A stretch of DNA of 64,000 bases from Flavilitoribacter nigricans DSM 23189 = NBRC 102662. GTDB lineage: Bacteria; Bacteroidota; Bacteroidia; Chitinophagales; Saprospiraceae. The notes beneath the pieces were generated by a model. It did not search any database. It saw nothing but the letters and a program-made list of their open reading frames with translations, and was not told the DNA's origin. The DNA is taken from contig NZ_PDUD01000021.1 of the NCBI RefSeq assembly GCF_002646595.1, positions 248,001 through 312,000 on the forward strand, written 5' to 3'. Shown piece after piece: positions 25,560 to 34,968 of this stretch; position 1 is the stretch's first letter; every line of letters begins with the position of its first letter. A program made the position numbers and the translations under genes.

Positions 25560-25958
25560 TTACTTCCTACCTTGTTTTACCTTTTTTATAAATCTGCGGA
25601 TCATCTGTTGCATCGCTTTTTCGATCGTTTCGTAATCGTGCATTTCCCGGCCGGTGTACAGTACCATGAAGCCGTACTGCTGTTCTTCATCCGGCAGGTC
25701 CCGGTAGATCCGGTACTTGTTGAGCCGGTAAGCTTCGCGGATCTTTCGACGTAAAACATTGCGCTGCACGGCTTTTTTGAAGTGGCGCTTGGGCACGCTG
25801 AGCCCGAATTGTACGGGGAATTCGCTGCGCCGTTCCTCCATGGGCATCCAGACCAGCCGCAACGGATACTGTCCGAAAGACTCGCCCTGCCGGCTGAACA
25901 TCGCCTGGATCACCTTCCGGCTTTTTAATCGCTCTGCTTTGCTGAATGTTGCTGCCAC
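25560..25958 (-). CDS. rnpA: Ribonuclease P protein component
   Basis: A 132-residue basic protein matching RnpA, which binds the RNase P RNA and helps process tRNA 5' ends. The RNR motif is in AVQRNVLRRKIREAYRLNK (about residues 64-82), and the N-terminal FSKAERLKSRK fits the family. The start codon is GTG (25956-25958), following a T-rich tract. In most bacteria rnpA follows rpmH; here there is no rpmH, and a hypothetical exported gene follows instead. It is divergent from radC. Confidence 0.94.
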   Translation of the reverse strand: MAATFSKAERLKSRKVIQAMFSRQGESFGQYPLRLVWMPMEERRSEFPVQFGLSVPKRHFKKAVQRNVLRRKIREAYRLNKYRIYRDLPDEEQQYGFMVLYTGREMHDYETIEKAMQQMIRRFIKKVKQGRK

Positions 25959-26055
25959 AAAAAAAAATTAAAAAATACTGAAGTCAATTTTATGGAAAAT
26001 AGCCCAATTCCGACTCTTAAGTATAAATAGATTATTTCAAATTCAAACGCAAGAT

Positions 26056-26784
26056 ATGATCTCTGATGACAAAAACGCGAAAAAGCCTGCTTACGAACTG
26101 CCGCCCATGACTATAAAAGCCTGGGCGGAAGCCGACCGGCCGCGCGAAAAATTATTGATGAAAGGCAAACACAGCTTGTCCGATGCCGAGCTCATCGCCA
26201 TTCTGTTGGGTTCCGGTTCCCGGCAGCAGACGGCCGTCAGTCTGGCCAAAAGTATCCTGCAGTCGGTAGATAACAACCTCTTTGAGCTGGGAAAATGTTC
26301 CATCAAGGAACTCACCAAATTCAATGGGGTGGGGGAGGCCAAGGCCATCACGATTGCCGCGGCGCTGGAGTTGGGCCGGCGCCGGCAGCTCTCGGATATC
26401 AAAACGCGGCCCCAGGTGCGCTGCAGTGCAGATTCCTACAAGGCTATCGCTCCCCTGCTGATGGACCTTCCCCACGAAGAATTCTGGATCTTACTCCTGA
26501 GCCGGCGGGGTGAGGTCATCGGACGGGAACAGATCAGTCAGGGCGGTATATCCGGTACGGTCGTGGATGCGAAACTTATTTTCAGCCGGGCGCTGGAATT
26601 CAAGGCCAGTTCGATCATTCTGTGTCACAACCATCCTTCGGGCAATCCGAATCCCAGTCAGGCAGATAAAAGTCTAACCGCTAAGCTCGTCAAAGCCGGT
26701 GAAAACCTGGACATCTTCGTGCTGGATCACCTCATCATTGCGGCGGGCTCGTATTTTAGTTTCGCAGATGAAGGTCTGATCTGA
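26056..26784 (+). CDS. radC: RadC family protein (JAB/MPN domain)
   Basis: A 242-residue protein. The N-terminal helix-hairpin-helix part (about residues 25-95, with SLSDAELIAILLGSG and LTKFNGVGEAKAI) is followed by a JAMM metalloprotease-fold domain whose zinc motif lies in CHNHPSGNPNPSQAD (about residues 194-208). RadC proteins were once linked to DNA repair; the actual activity is still unsettled. Length and order of domains are complete. It is divergent from rnpA and convergent with the DUF5694 gene. Confidence 0.93.
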   Translation: MISDDKNAKKPAYELPPMTIKAWAEADRPREKLLMKGKHSLSDAELIAILLGSGSRQQTAVSLAKSILQSVDNNLFELGKCSIKELTKFNGVGEAKAITIAAALELGRRRQLSDIKTRPQVRCSADSYKAIAPLLMDLPHEEFWILLLSRRGEVIGREQISQGGISGTVVDAKLIFSRALEFKASSIILCHNHPSGNPNPSQADKSLTAKLVKAGENLDIFVLDHLIIAAGSYFSFADEGLI

Positions 26785-26805
26785 AGGAACGGGCCGCTGT
26801 CCGGC

Positions 26806-27741
26806 TTACCGCAGCAGCTTTACCTCGATGTCCGGATATTCCTGCGCCAAAGCTTCCTGCAAACCGAATACATGGCCGGCGCCGACAATGACGATACTGC
26901 GAGTTTCTGTATTCTCCCGGATCTGGTTACCGATATTGCGGGCCATTTCCAGGTTGCGGGCATCCCAGAGCTTCTGACCTTCGGTGCAGGGCGCACAGGC
27001 GGTTTCCCGGTAGCGAAAGGAATTGGTGATGTGGTATTTGGTAGTGGCATTTTTGGAGTTGACGTGCATCCCGAGCCGTCCGGTCAGTCCGGCGATAGTT
27101 TGCGGTAATTTCAGACTGGAAAGTATCTTTTTCAGATGGACGATCTCCCCGTCTTCGCGATCCATTTTGTTGCAGGCGGCCCAGGCGCGGTGGTAGTCTT
27201 GGCGATACCATTGATTATCCATACTGCGCAGGGTTTTCAGGCCGAGGTGGATGGCCAGTTTGGCCGTCAGGTCGCCGTCTTCTTCCTGAGTGGGTTTGGG
27301 GGATCCTTTGCGGCCGAACTTGTAGAGATACTTATAGTATGCGGCATTGGCGCGGTCCAGTTGCAGTAGATAATGTTGGCGTAGTATTTCGAAATCTTCC
27401 CGCTGCATGGCTTCCAGTGGTTTGCACTGTGCCCGGGCCAGCTTTTCCGGGGTCAACTCCCAGACTTGTTTCAGGCTATCCACCTGATCCAGGAAGCCTG
27501 GATAGGTATTGTTCAGGCTTAGGGTATCACTGGCCTGTGGGCTCTCAACGTAGATGGCTTCCGGCTGGTACGCTTTGGCTTTTCTCAGTAAGGGCTTATA
27601 GCTGTGTTTTACAATATCCGGTACACTGTGCATCGTACCTATGATAAGTACTTCCTTGCGGGCGGGAGCCTGGGCGTAACTACTGAAGTTCTGCAGTAAA
27701 AAGGAGATGATAATAATAACGATCAATGCTATGTCTCTCAT
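26806..27741 (-). CDS. DUF5694 family exported protein
   Basis: A 311-residue protein with a signal peptide (about residues 1-23, ending SYAQ). The mature domain starts with LIIGTMHSVPDIVKHSYKPLL (33-53); the GTMH motif followed by a later YVES (near residue 70) resembles the GxxH...E metal-site arrangement of TraB/TIKI-like proteins, and the segment IVIVGAGHVFGLQEAL near the C-terminus supplies a second histidine. A metal-dependent hydrolase function is suspected but unproven. It lies between convergent radC and the divergent lytS promoter region. Confidence 0.75.
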   Translation of the reverse strand: MRDIALIVIIIISFLLQNFSSYAQAPARKEVLIIGTMHSVPDIVKHSYKPLLRKAKAYQPEAIYVESPQASDTLSLNNTYPGFLDQVDSLKQVWELTPEKLARAQCKPLEAMQREDFEILRQHYLLQLDRANAAYYKYLYKFGRKGSPKPTQEEDGDLTAKLAIHLGLKTLRSMDNQWYRQDYHRAWAACNKMDREDGEIVHLKKILSSLKLPQTIAGLTGRLGMHVNSKNATTKYHITNSFRYRETACAPCTEGQKLWDARNLEMARNIGNQIRENTETRSIVIVGAGHVFGLQEALAQEYPDIEVKLLR

Positions 27742-27879
27742 GATATACGGTTTTGAAGATTTGTAAAAATTCCCGATCTCAATCGGATGCTACAAATCTA
27801 GGGGTGGTTTCGCCCGGTGGGAAATGCGATCGGTAAAGGCGCAGGTTTCCTCGGTAAACCCGCCGGAGGTGCGAGCATT

Positions 27880-27913
27880 CAGTTGACCGATAAAATGTCG
27901 CAGTTGACCGATA
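27880..27913 (+). promoter_or_regulatory. Two direct repeats with 21-bp period, candidate LytTR-regulator binding site
   Basis: CAGTTGACCGATA occurs at 27880-27892 and again, identically, at 27901-27913. The 21-bp spacing is two DNA turns, so both copies face the same side. The GTT core and its flanks match most positions of the published LytTR box consensus ([TA][AC][CA]GTTN[AG][TG]). It ends 61 bp before lytS, whose operon encodes a LytTR regulator, so autoregulation is likely. Confidence 0.55.
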
Positions 27914-27974
27914 CTTTACCCGGATAGCCGGTTTGGATTAGGCGTTTTGGCAGTGCTTGCCGTAATTTGGGCGT

Positions 27975-29015
27975 ATGAAAATGAATATCAGATCACTGTT
28001 CGTCACCTTCATCAGCTTCTATCTGGTGTACGAACCGCTGCGGATACTTTTGGAGACCGGTGAGATCACGGAAGCTCTGTATGGACTGAAAAGCGGCCTG
28101 GAATTTGCGTTTTTCATCACCACCCTGATCTACTTCTGGGTCTACGTTCTGGGGGCCTACGTGGTGTTCTATCGCTATTATCCGGCCGGTAGAAAGGTGT
28201 TGGCCTTTTCCCTGCTGGTCCCCGTGGCGTTGCTGGCGATCCTGCTTCGGTATTTGATGCAGGAAACGATGGGCGAACTATTATTCAATGTGCGCAACTA
28301 CGCGGCCGGCACCACTCTGCAATACTACATTTTTGATAATCTGTACTATGCCATTATCTACATCAGCGTGGGGACGATCTATTTTTTCGTGCAGTATGCT
28401 CAGTACAAGGAAGTGCAGCAACGGGAATTATTACTCCAAAACCAGAAAACGGAAATGGCCTTTCTCCGGTCGCAACTGAATCCGCATTTTTTATTCAATA
28501 TTCTCAACAACATTTATTCGCTGATCTATTATAAATCGGACAATGCCCTGCGGTCGGTAGAAAAGCTGTCGAGTCTCCTGCGCTACGCGCTGTACGAAAA
28601 ATCGGAAAGGGTGATTTTGAAAAAAGAAGTGGCCCACCTGAATGATTTTATCGATCTCCACCGAATGCGTCTGGATGCGGAACTACCCGTGCAAATGCAG
28701 GTGGCCCCGGATGTATTGCAGTTGAAGATTGCGCCCTTTCTACTCATTCCTTTTGTGGAAAATGCGTTTAAACACGGTAATTTGAAAAATCCGCAACGGC
28801 CGCTGTTCATCAGTCTGCAGCGCAGGGACGAATATCTGGAATTTACCGTCCAGAACGAAAAACGAATACAGGAGAAGGATGAAGTCGGAGGCATTGGTAT
28901 TCAAAACGTGCAAAAGCGACTCGCCCTGATCTACGGAGATCAATCCGAACTGGACATCAGCGAGAATGAAAACGAATTTAAGATCAACCTGAAAATAGCT
29001 CTTTCCGCATGCTGA
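27975..29015 (+). CDS. LytS-type sensor histidine kinase
   Basis: A 346-residue kinase with four predicted membrane helices (about residues 5-25, 38-65, 78-95, 118-140), a short coiled segment, then the His_kinase (PF06580) domain with SQLNPHFLFNILNNIYSL; the phosphorylated His is residue 171. The ATPase part has the N box in IPFVENAFKHG (about 257-267) and a glycine motif GGIGIQNVQKRL (about 305-316). It has no recognisable external sensor domain, so the stimulus may be membrane-related. It overlaps the regulator gene by 7 nt, so the pair is translationally coupled. Confidence 0.93.
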   Translation: MKMNIRSLFVTFISFYLVYEPLRILLETGEITEALYGLKSGLEFAFFITTLIYFWVYVLGAYVVFYRYYPAGRKVLAFSLLVPVALLAILLRYLMQETMGELLFNVRNYAAGTTLQYYIFDNLYYAIIYISVGTIYFFVQYAQYKEVQQRELLLQNQKTEMAFLRSQLNPHFLFNILNNIYSLIYYKSDNALRSVEKLSSLLRYALYEKSERVILKKEVAHLNDFIDLHRMRLDAELPVQMQVAPDVLQLKIAPFLLIPFVENAFKHGNLKNPQRPLFISLQRRDEYLEFTVQNEKRIQEKDEVGGIGIQNVQKRLALIYGDQSELDISENENEFKINLKIALSAC

Positions 29016-29722
29016 ACTGCTTAATCATTGATGATGAACCCCTGGCCATCCGATTGCTGTCGGATTATATTGACAAGACGGAGGGTCTGAGTTTGCTGCA
29101 ATCCTTTACGGATCCGATCGAAGCGCTGCAGTTTGCCGAACGACAGACACCGGACCTCATTTTTCTGGATATTCAGATGCCGGAACTGACGGGTATCCAG
29201 TTTATGAAGATCGCTAATGGTAAATACCCCATCATTCTGACTACGGCATACGATCACTACGCCTTGGATAGTTACGAATTTGATGTGATCGACTATCTGC
29301 TGAAACCCATCTCCCTGGATCGCTTCATGATCGCTGCCGGCAAGGCCAAAAAGCGATTACTGTCCGGGGGAACGGAACACTCTGCTGCCGTTCCCGCGAC
29401 CGCAGCACCGACTCAGGATTATATTTTTGTAAAAAGTGACTATAAGACTTTAAAGATCGACCTGGCGGACATCTATTATCTGGAAGGACTGGGAGATTAC
29501 GTCGCTATCCACCTCAAGGAGAAAAAGATACTGACGCTGGAAAATATGAAACACTTTGAGGCTACGCTCCCCGGGCAGAACTTCATTCGCGTGCACAAGT
29601 CGTATCTGGTGGCACTCGACAAGATCTCCTTTATTGAGCGCAACCGGATCGTGATCAAAGAGCAGCGTCTGCCGATCGGCGCTACTTACAAGGATGCCTT
29701 TTGGGCAAAGATCGGGAACTGA
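29009..29722 (+). CDS. LytTR-family response regulator
   Basis: A 237-residue two-domain regulator. The receiver domain (1-120) has acidic Asp8/Asp9 and phospho-acceptor Asp54 in FLDIQMPELTG, with a conserved Thr in LTTAYDHYAL and a Lys in LLKPIS. The LytTR DNA-binding domain spans about residues 140-237 (FVKSDYKTLKIDLADIYYLEG, key residues only, through IPIGATYKDAFW). It is the partner of the overlapping kinase gene. The direct repeats at 27880-27913 are the natural candidate target. Confidence 0.94.
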   Translation: MLNCLIIDDEPLAIRLLSDYIDKTEGLSLLQSFTDPIEALQFAERQTPDLIFLDIQMPELTGIQFMKIANGKYPIILTTAYDHYALDSYEFDVIDYLLKPISLDRFMIAAGKAKKRLLSGGTEHSAAVPATAAPTQDYIFVKSDYKTLKIDLADIYYLEGLGDYVAIHLKEKKILTLENMKHFEATLPGQNFIRVHKSYLVALDKISFIERNRIVIKEQRLPIGATYKDAFWAKIGN

Positions 29723-29752
29723 GTTTGCCCATATCTGAACTGTAGAAACGAG

Positions 29753-29784
29753 AAGTGGTGCATTTTTACCAAAATGCACCACTT
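29753..29784 (+). terminator. Terminator after the lytS-lytR operon
   Basis: AAGTGGTGCATTTT at 29753-29766 pairs perfectly with 29771-29784 around a TACC loop, followed by CCTTTA. It is placed 30 bp after the regulator stop codon. Confidence 0.75.
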
Positions 29785-29849
29785 CCTTTACGGTAATGGG
29801 AATTCAATGTCGGGCGGCGGATCCGTTTCCGGGCTCCACGCCACCGGGT

Positions 29850-30323
29850 TTAGTCTTTTTTCAACCATTTAGAGACCAGCCCTTTGCCTTTTTCCAGTTG
29901 TTGCGTGTAGAACTGGCGGAAGGCTTCCGGGTTGAGGTTGTGCAGGGTACCGCCGGCATCAAGGTGTTCTTTAAATACCTGACCGATGGCGTAAGTAGAG
30001 CTGACCGCAAACAGAGACATCGCGGCACCGCCCAGTACCCAGCCCACCATTGGAATGGTCTTGAGTACGGCCCGGGCGGAGTAGCCCGTGATCCGGGACA
30101 TCGCCGAGCCGGTAAGGGCCATTACGATCGCCTTGCCTCTTTGTTCATCGTAATCCTCATGGTAGAATTTGCAGAGTTGCTTCACAAGGTCCAGTTGTAC
30201 GGCGCTGATGGCCACGATGTCCAGCAGCGGTACGGGCATGAAACCCGGAACGGCCGAGAACCAAAGGTGATTATAGATGATATCATCGGCAGTTTCTAAG
30301 GTCTTTTTTTCTTCAGCGGGCAT
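29850..30323 (-). CDS. DUF697 (YcjF-like) protein
   Basis: A 157-residue protein of the DUF697 family, often found near or fused to GTPases. Typical features are the VPGFMPVPLLDIVAISAVQLDLVKQL segment (about residues 24-49, key residues only) and a glycine/alanine-rich hydrophobic stretch around residues 72-110 (VLKTIPMVGWVLGGAAMSLFA), consistent with one or two membrane-associated hairpins. No GTPase is adjacent. Function is not established. Confidence 0.8.
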   Translation of the reverse strand: MPAEEKKTLETADDIIYNHLWFSAVPGFMPVPLLDIVAISAVQLDLVKQLCKFYHEDYDEQRGKAIVMALTGSAMSRITGYSARAVLKTIPMVGWVLGGAAMSLFAVSSTYAIGQVFKEHLDAGGTLHNLNPEAFRQFYTQQLEKGKGLVSKWLKKD

Positions 30324-30400
30324 AATTTTGGCTTTTGAGCAAAGTAATGAAATTTAATTAACAACCGGCCTGATCCTTCGGTGGCCGCATCTGTAAGCGA

Positions 30401-30856
30401 TCAGTTACAAACTTCGAGTACCGGAAAGTTATATTCCGGCAGACCCATTTTCCGGCCTTCGGAAATGATCGACTTTTTTTCCCGGTGGTGAACGATCGGG
30501 CAGTTGGGATTTTTTCCGCGTCTCACCTTCAGGTCACTACAGGGGCAGTCTTCCGGGGCAATACCATCCAGAATAACGATGAAATACTGTCCGTCCAGTT
30601 GCTTGAAACCTTTTACGTAAAAAGGGTTGAAGGGGCCCCGTCGTTGTTCCTGATCATTAGACTGAACGCTGTAAGACTGGCCGGATAAGCGAACCTGCAG
30701 CGGATCGAATTTAAACAGGAATAAGGCGACGGCCAGCATTCCAATGGGGATCATTAAAATTCTTTGCCAGTGTTTTCGATGTTCCACGGTAGGAAGGGAT
30801 TTTAGTTCACTACAAAAGTGTGGGTATTCCAGCCAAATTGCAACTAATCCAGACAC
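30401..30856 (-). CDS. Hypothetical membrane-anchored protein
   Basis: One membrane helix (MLAVALFLFKFDPL region) precedes a soluble C-terminal part with three Cys residues (EDCPCSDL, NPNCPIV) and a histidine pair, a pattern that could bind metal. The first start is a GTG at 30856; a GTG in front of EHRKHWQRIL (residue 24) or the ATG at 30752-30754 would place the helix at the N-terminus and are at least as plausible. I do not recognise the family. Confidence 0.5.
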   Translation of the reverse strand: MSGLVAIWLEYPHFCSELKSLPTVEHRKHWQRILMIPIGMLAVALFLFKFDPLQVRLSGQSYSVQSNDQEQRRGPFNPFYVKGFKQLDGQYFIVILDGIAPEDCPCSDLKVRRGKNPNCPIVHHREKKSIISEGRKMGLPEYNFPVLEVCN

Positions 30857-30982
30857 TTGTTAACAAGAACTCGACAGAAGAATAAAATACTGACCAAGGT
30901 CTATGAGTAAGGCTTTTATGAAATTTTATTTTGAAATAAGTTTATCGCTTCGACTCGGGAAAAATTAATACCCAGAAAAATT

Positions 30983-30990
30983 ATCTTTGG
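30983..30990 (+). promoter_or_regulatory. -7 element upstream of the BNR-repeat gene
   Basis: TATCTTTG is an exact TAnnTTTG match. It would give a leader of roughly 110 nt to the ATG at 31109; no strict -33 TTTG is visible at the usual distance. Confidence 0.45.
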
Positions 30991-31108
30991 AGAGTCGGCA
31001 AATGGATCCGGGGGGCGCCGGTCTTATAGCTGGGGACTCAACCTTTCCATAACTCCTTGGAAAAGGATTCAACTACCGTCTACCAAAAAGAAACTACCAT
31101 CAACTAGT

Positions 31109-34100
31109 ATGAAAAAAACATTTAGGATGAATCGCCTTTTAAGCATGTTAGGGCTTATTGCACTATTGGCAGTAACGCCGCTTTTTGGACAGAAAAAGCA
31201 AAAGAAAGCGGAGGCCGAACCGATGAAACCGGCCATCCAGACAGATCACTACCAGGCGCTGCACTGGCGCAATATCGGGCCGTTCCGCGGTGGGCGCTCC
31301 AATGCTGTAAGCGGGGTGGTCGGAAACGAAAATCTGTACTACACCGGATATACCGGCGGTGGTGTCTGGAAAACCGAAGATGCCGGCCTGAGCTGGGTCA
31401 ATATCTCCGACGGCTTTTTTAAAACCGGATCGGTAGGAGATATTGCCGTTTCCGAATCCGACCCCAACGTCATCTACGTGGGAATGGGGGAGCACGCCGT
31501 GCGCGGGGTAATGACCTCCGCCGGTGACGGTGTCTATCGTTCTACGGATGCCGGTAAAACCTGGACCCACCTGGGCCTGGATAAAACCCGTCATATCTCG
31601 GATGTAGTGATCCACCCGGATGATCCGAATACGGTATGGGTAGCGGCACAGGGAGCGCTGCACGGACCCAATCCGGAACGGGGGATCTACAAATCTACGG
31701 ACGGCGGCCAGACCTGGAAAAAGACGCTCTACGTGGATGAGAACACCGGAGCGTCCAGCCTGAGTCTGGACATGACCAACCCCCGTATTCTCTACGCGGC
31801 CACCTGGCAACACCGCCGGTATCCCTGGACGGTAGAAAGTGGCGGACCGGGATCATCACTCTACAAATCTGTTGATGGCGGGGAGACCTGGGAAAAGATC
31901 GTCAGCGGATTACCGAAAGATCTGGGTAAAATCGGCGTTTCCGTATCCCGCGCTAATCCCAATCGGGTATACGCCATCGTGGAAACGGAAAAAGCCAAAT
32001 CCGGACTGTACCGCTCGGACAACGGTGGGAAAAGCTGGCGTATGCTCTCCACCGATCAGTACCTGTCGGCCCGTTCCTGGTACTACATGGAAGTCTTTGC
32101 CGATCCGATCAATGAGGATATCGTTTACGTGCTGAATGCACCGATGATGCGCAGTATTGACGGAGGCAACACCTTCAGTCGCGTGAGTGTAGGGCACGGA
32201 GATACGCACGATCTGTGGATCAATCCGGACAACAACCGCAATATGATCCTGGGGGATGACGGTGGCGGCGAGATCACCTTCAATACCGGTGCGAGCTGGT
32301 CCACCCTGAACAATCAGCCGACCGCCCAGTTTTACCGGGTGAATGTGGATAACCAGTTCCCCTATAAAGTATACGGTGGCCAGCAGGATAATTCATCGGT
32401 GGTGATCAGTAGCCGCAACAACGGACGGGGACTGACCGAATCCGACTGGTTCTCCGGTCCTGGTTGCGAAAGTGCCTATATCGCTTTTGATCCGGACAAT
32501 CCGGTATTACTCTACGGCGGCTGTTACCAGGGGATTATTGAAGTGCTGGATATCCGTACCCAGGAGTCGAAAGACATTCAGGAGTATCCTTCCATGAATT
32601 TCGCGGAAGAACCCAAAGACCTGAAATACCGCTTCAACTGGAACGCTCCGATCATCGCTTCTCCGCACGACCCCAGCGTGATCTACCATACGGCCAATGT
32701 CGTTTTCCGCACCACGGACGGTGGCATCAACTGGGAGGTGATCAGTCCGGATCTCACCCGGAACGATACTACCAAGCAGGTAGCCGGCGGCGGACCGTTC
32801 ACCAACGAAGGTGCCGGTGGCGAAAACTACAATACGATCTATTACCTGATCGAATCTCCGCTGGAACGCGGCGTACTGTATGCGGGAAGTGACTGCGGTC
32901 TGGTACACGTGACGCGCGATAACGGAGAGAACTGGCAGAATATCACTCCTCCCGATCTGCCGGAATCCACCGTTCATTCCATAGAGGTATCTCCGCACAC
33001 GGCGGGTACCGCTTACGTGAGCGCCAACCGTTTTAAGTTCAATGATTTCAAATCCTACACCTATAAAACCACGGATTACGGACAAAACTGGACCCTGATC
33101 AACAAGGGGCTGGACGAAGACGATTACCTCCGGGTGATCCGTGAGGACCTGGAAAAACCGGGTTTGTTATACGGCGGTGCGGAACATGGATTTTATGTTT
33201 CCTACGACGGTGGTGCCGAATGGAGTCGCCTGCAACTGAATCTGCCGGTAGTGCCCATTACCGACCTGAAGATCCACGATAATGATCTGGTGGCGGCCAC
33301 CCAGGGCCGGGCATTTTGGATCCTGGATGATCTGGCGGCGATCCAGGGCAAACCGGAAGGCTCCGAAATGGTGCTGTACGAGCCCAAACCGACCGTGCGC
33401 ATGAGCGGATTTTCTCCGCGCGCCGGCGGATCGATGCCTCCGGGTATCGGACAGAATCCGATGGCGGGCGTGATCCTGACCTATTACCTGCCGGAAAAAC
33501 CGGATACTACCCTTCACCTGGAGATCGTTGATGCTGCCGGGAAAGTGGTACGGGCCTACAGCAGTGAAAAAGACAGTACGTTTAAGTCTTATCCGGGTGG
33601 CCCGCCGGCACCGGAGGTGATCCCGGCCAAAGCGGGACTGAACCGGTTTGCCTGGGATTTCCGTTCGGAAGTGATGCCCGATGTGACCGATGTTTTCATC
33701 TTCGGGGATTATCGCGGTCGCCGGTTGGCCCCGGGGCAATACACCGCCCGCCTCAAAATGGGGGATAAAACGGTGGAACAGCCCGTTAGCCTGCTGGCCG
33801 ATCCGCGCCAGACTACCGTGGGGGATGCCGCTGCCTGGAAAGAACAGCAGGATCTGATGCAGTATACGGCGGATAAGATCGGAGAGATCCACCAGGGCGT
33901 GAACATCGTGCGTAAGGTCAGAGACCAGATTAAAGCTTACAACAAAAATCTGGCGGAGCAGGAATCGGCCAAAGCCGTTGTGGAAAAAGGCAAGGACCTG
34001 ATCAAAATGATCGATGAGTGGGAATCACGGATCGTGGAGACCCGCCAGAAAAATACGCAGGATGTGATCAACTGGCCCAGTAAGCTGAATGCGTCCTACT

Positions 34101-34291
34101 TCTACCTGCGGGGCTCGATCGATGCCTACGAACCCCAGGTCACCCAGGGCGTAAAAGATCGGCTGCAAGATCTGGATGAACGCTGGGAAAAGGAGAAAAA
34201 AGCGCTGAATAATATTCTGGAAACGGAGATCCCGGCCTACAACCGTCTGTTCCGCGAGCAGAATATTCCGGCTTTGGTATACGAGAAATAA
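31109..34291 (+). CDS. Exported BNR/sortilin-like beta-propeller protein
   Basis: A 1060-residue protein with a signal peptide (about residues 1-28, ending LFGQ). Residues about 50-740 hold many BNR/Asp-box repeats (e.g. [42 protein letters not shown]), as in VPS10/sortilin-like ten-bladed propellers. Residues about 780-910 form an Ig/FlgD-like region ([19 protein letters not shown]), and the last 140 residues are a charged helical region. Related proteins are called 'glycosyl hydrolase' or 'VPS10 domain protein', but no glycosidase active site is evident. It is probably periplasmic or surface-exposed, with peptide or glycan binding suspected. Confidence 0.88.
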   Translation: MKKTFRMNRLLSMLGLIALLAVTPLFGQKKQKKAEAEPMKPAIQTDHYQALHWRNIGPFRGGRSNAVSGVVGNENLYYTGYTGGGVWKTEDAGLSWVNISDGFFKTGSVGDIAVSESDPNVIYVGMGEHAVRGVMTSAGDGVYRSTDAGKTWTHLGLDKTRHISDVVIHPDDPNTVWVAAQGALHGPNPERGIYKSTDGGQTWKKTLYVDENTGASSLSLDMTNPRILYAATWQHRRYPWTVESGGPGSSLYKSVDGGETWEKIVSGLPKDLGKIGVSVSRANPNRVYAIVETEKAKSGLYRSDNGGKSWRMLSTDQYLSARSWYYMEVFADPINEDIVYVLNAPMMRSIDGGNTFSRVSVGHGDTHDLWINPDNNRNMILGDDGGGEITFNTGASWSTLNNQPTAQFYRVNVDNQFPYKVYGGQQDNSSVVISSRNNGRGLTESDWFSGPGCESAYIAFDPDNPVLLYGGCYQGIIEVLDIRTQESKDIQEYPSMNFAEEPKDLKYRFNWNAPIIASPHDPSVIYHTANVVFRTTDGGINWEVISPDLTRNDTTKQVAGGGPFTNEGAGGENYNTIYYLIESPLERGVLYAGSDCGLVHVTRDNGENWQNITPPDLPESTVHSIEVSPHTAGTAYVSANRFKFNDFKSYTYKTTDYGQNWTLINKGLDEDDYLRVIREDLEKPGLLYGGAEHGFYVSYDGGAEWSRLQLNLPVVPITDLKIHDNDLVAATQGRAFWILDDLAAIQGKPEGSEMVLYEPKPTVRMSGFSPRAGGSMPPGIGQNPMAGVILTYYLPEKPDTTLHLEIVDAAGKVVRAYSSEKDSTFKSYPGGPPAPEVIPAKAGLNRFAWDFRSEVMPDVTDVFIFGDYRGRRLAPGQYTARLKMGDKTVEQPVSLLADPRQTTVGDAAAWKEQQDLMQYTADKIGEIHQGVNIVRKVRDQIKAYNKNLAEQESAKAVVEKGKDLIKMIDEWESRIVETRQKNTQDVINWPSKLNASYFYLRGSIDAYEPQVTQGVKDRLQDLDERWEKEKKALNNILETEIPAYNRLFREQNIPALVYEK

Positions 34292-34388
34292 CCGGATCCA
34301 AACCAAACGGCAGGGTTTAGCGCGGAAATATTCTTCGGTAAACCTTGCCGCTGTTTTCGGAAATCCGATACCCGAAACCAAAAAAACG

Positions 34389-34396
34389 TATTTTTG
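34389..34396 (+). promoter_or_regulatory. -7 element in front of lptC
   Basis: TATTTTTG matches TAnnTTTG and ends 14 nt before the ATG at 34411, supporting that ATG as the true lptC start over an in-frame ATG at 34345. Confidence 0.45.
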
Positions 34397-34410
34397 CAAA
34401 AAATCAATAT

Positions 34411-34968
34411 ATGAAGCGAGTTTGGCTGTGGCTTATTTTGCTGGGGAGTCTGATCGCCGCCTGCGAGAATGATCCTTCGGAAGTAGCCGAATTACTGGCC
34501 AACCTGGAACCTGAGATCGAACGGGCCCAGGAAGTGGAGATCCTGTACAGCGATTCGGCACTGGTTAAAGTGCGGATCCAGGGAGAAACGATGCTGACCT
34601 ATCTGGATCGGAACGATCCGCGGCAGGAGTTCCCCGATGGCGTACGGGTGGAGTTCTTCGATCCGGACGGCTCTATCGCCAGTGTATTGACGGCAAAGTA
34701 CGGGGTACGGATCGATAAGAAAAATCAGATCGTCGTGCGGGATAGCGTAGTCTGGCAGAGTGTGGAGCAGGAAAAACTGGAAACCGAAGAACTCATCTGG
34801 GATGAGCGTATGGAGAAGGTATACACCCAGAAATTCGTAGTAGTCACCCGTCCGGATGAGATCATCACCGGTCACGGTTTTGAATCGGATCAGAACTTTG
34901 AAAACGCCCGCATCAATGCGGTAGACGGTAGAATAAAGATTAGTGATCCCAGCAAATTGAAAGATTAA
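34411..34968 (+). CDS. lptC: LPS export lipoprotein LptC
   Basis: A 185-residue protein started at the ATG at 34411, which gives a lipoprotein signal (KRVWLWLILLGSLIAAC, Cys near residue 18). The mature part is the LptC/OstA beta-jellyroll: repeated strands such as VRVEFFDPDGSIASVLTAKYG (about residues 76-96, described by key residues) and the VWDERMEKVYT / GHGFESDQNFEN segment near the C-terminus. LptC accepts lipopolysaccharide from LptBFG and hands it to LptA. Its stop overlaps the next start (TAATG), coupling it to the CNNM gene. Confidence 0.88.
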   Translation: MKRVWLWLILLGSLIAACENDPSEVAELLANLEPEIERAQEVEILYSDSALVKVRIQGETMLTYLDRNDPRQEFPDGVRVEFFDPDGSIASVLTAKYGVRIDKKNQIVVRDSVVWQSVEQEKLETEELIWDERMEKVYTQKFVVVTRPDEIITGHGFESDQNFENARINAVDGRIKISDPSKLKD

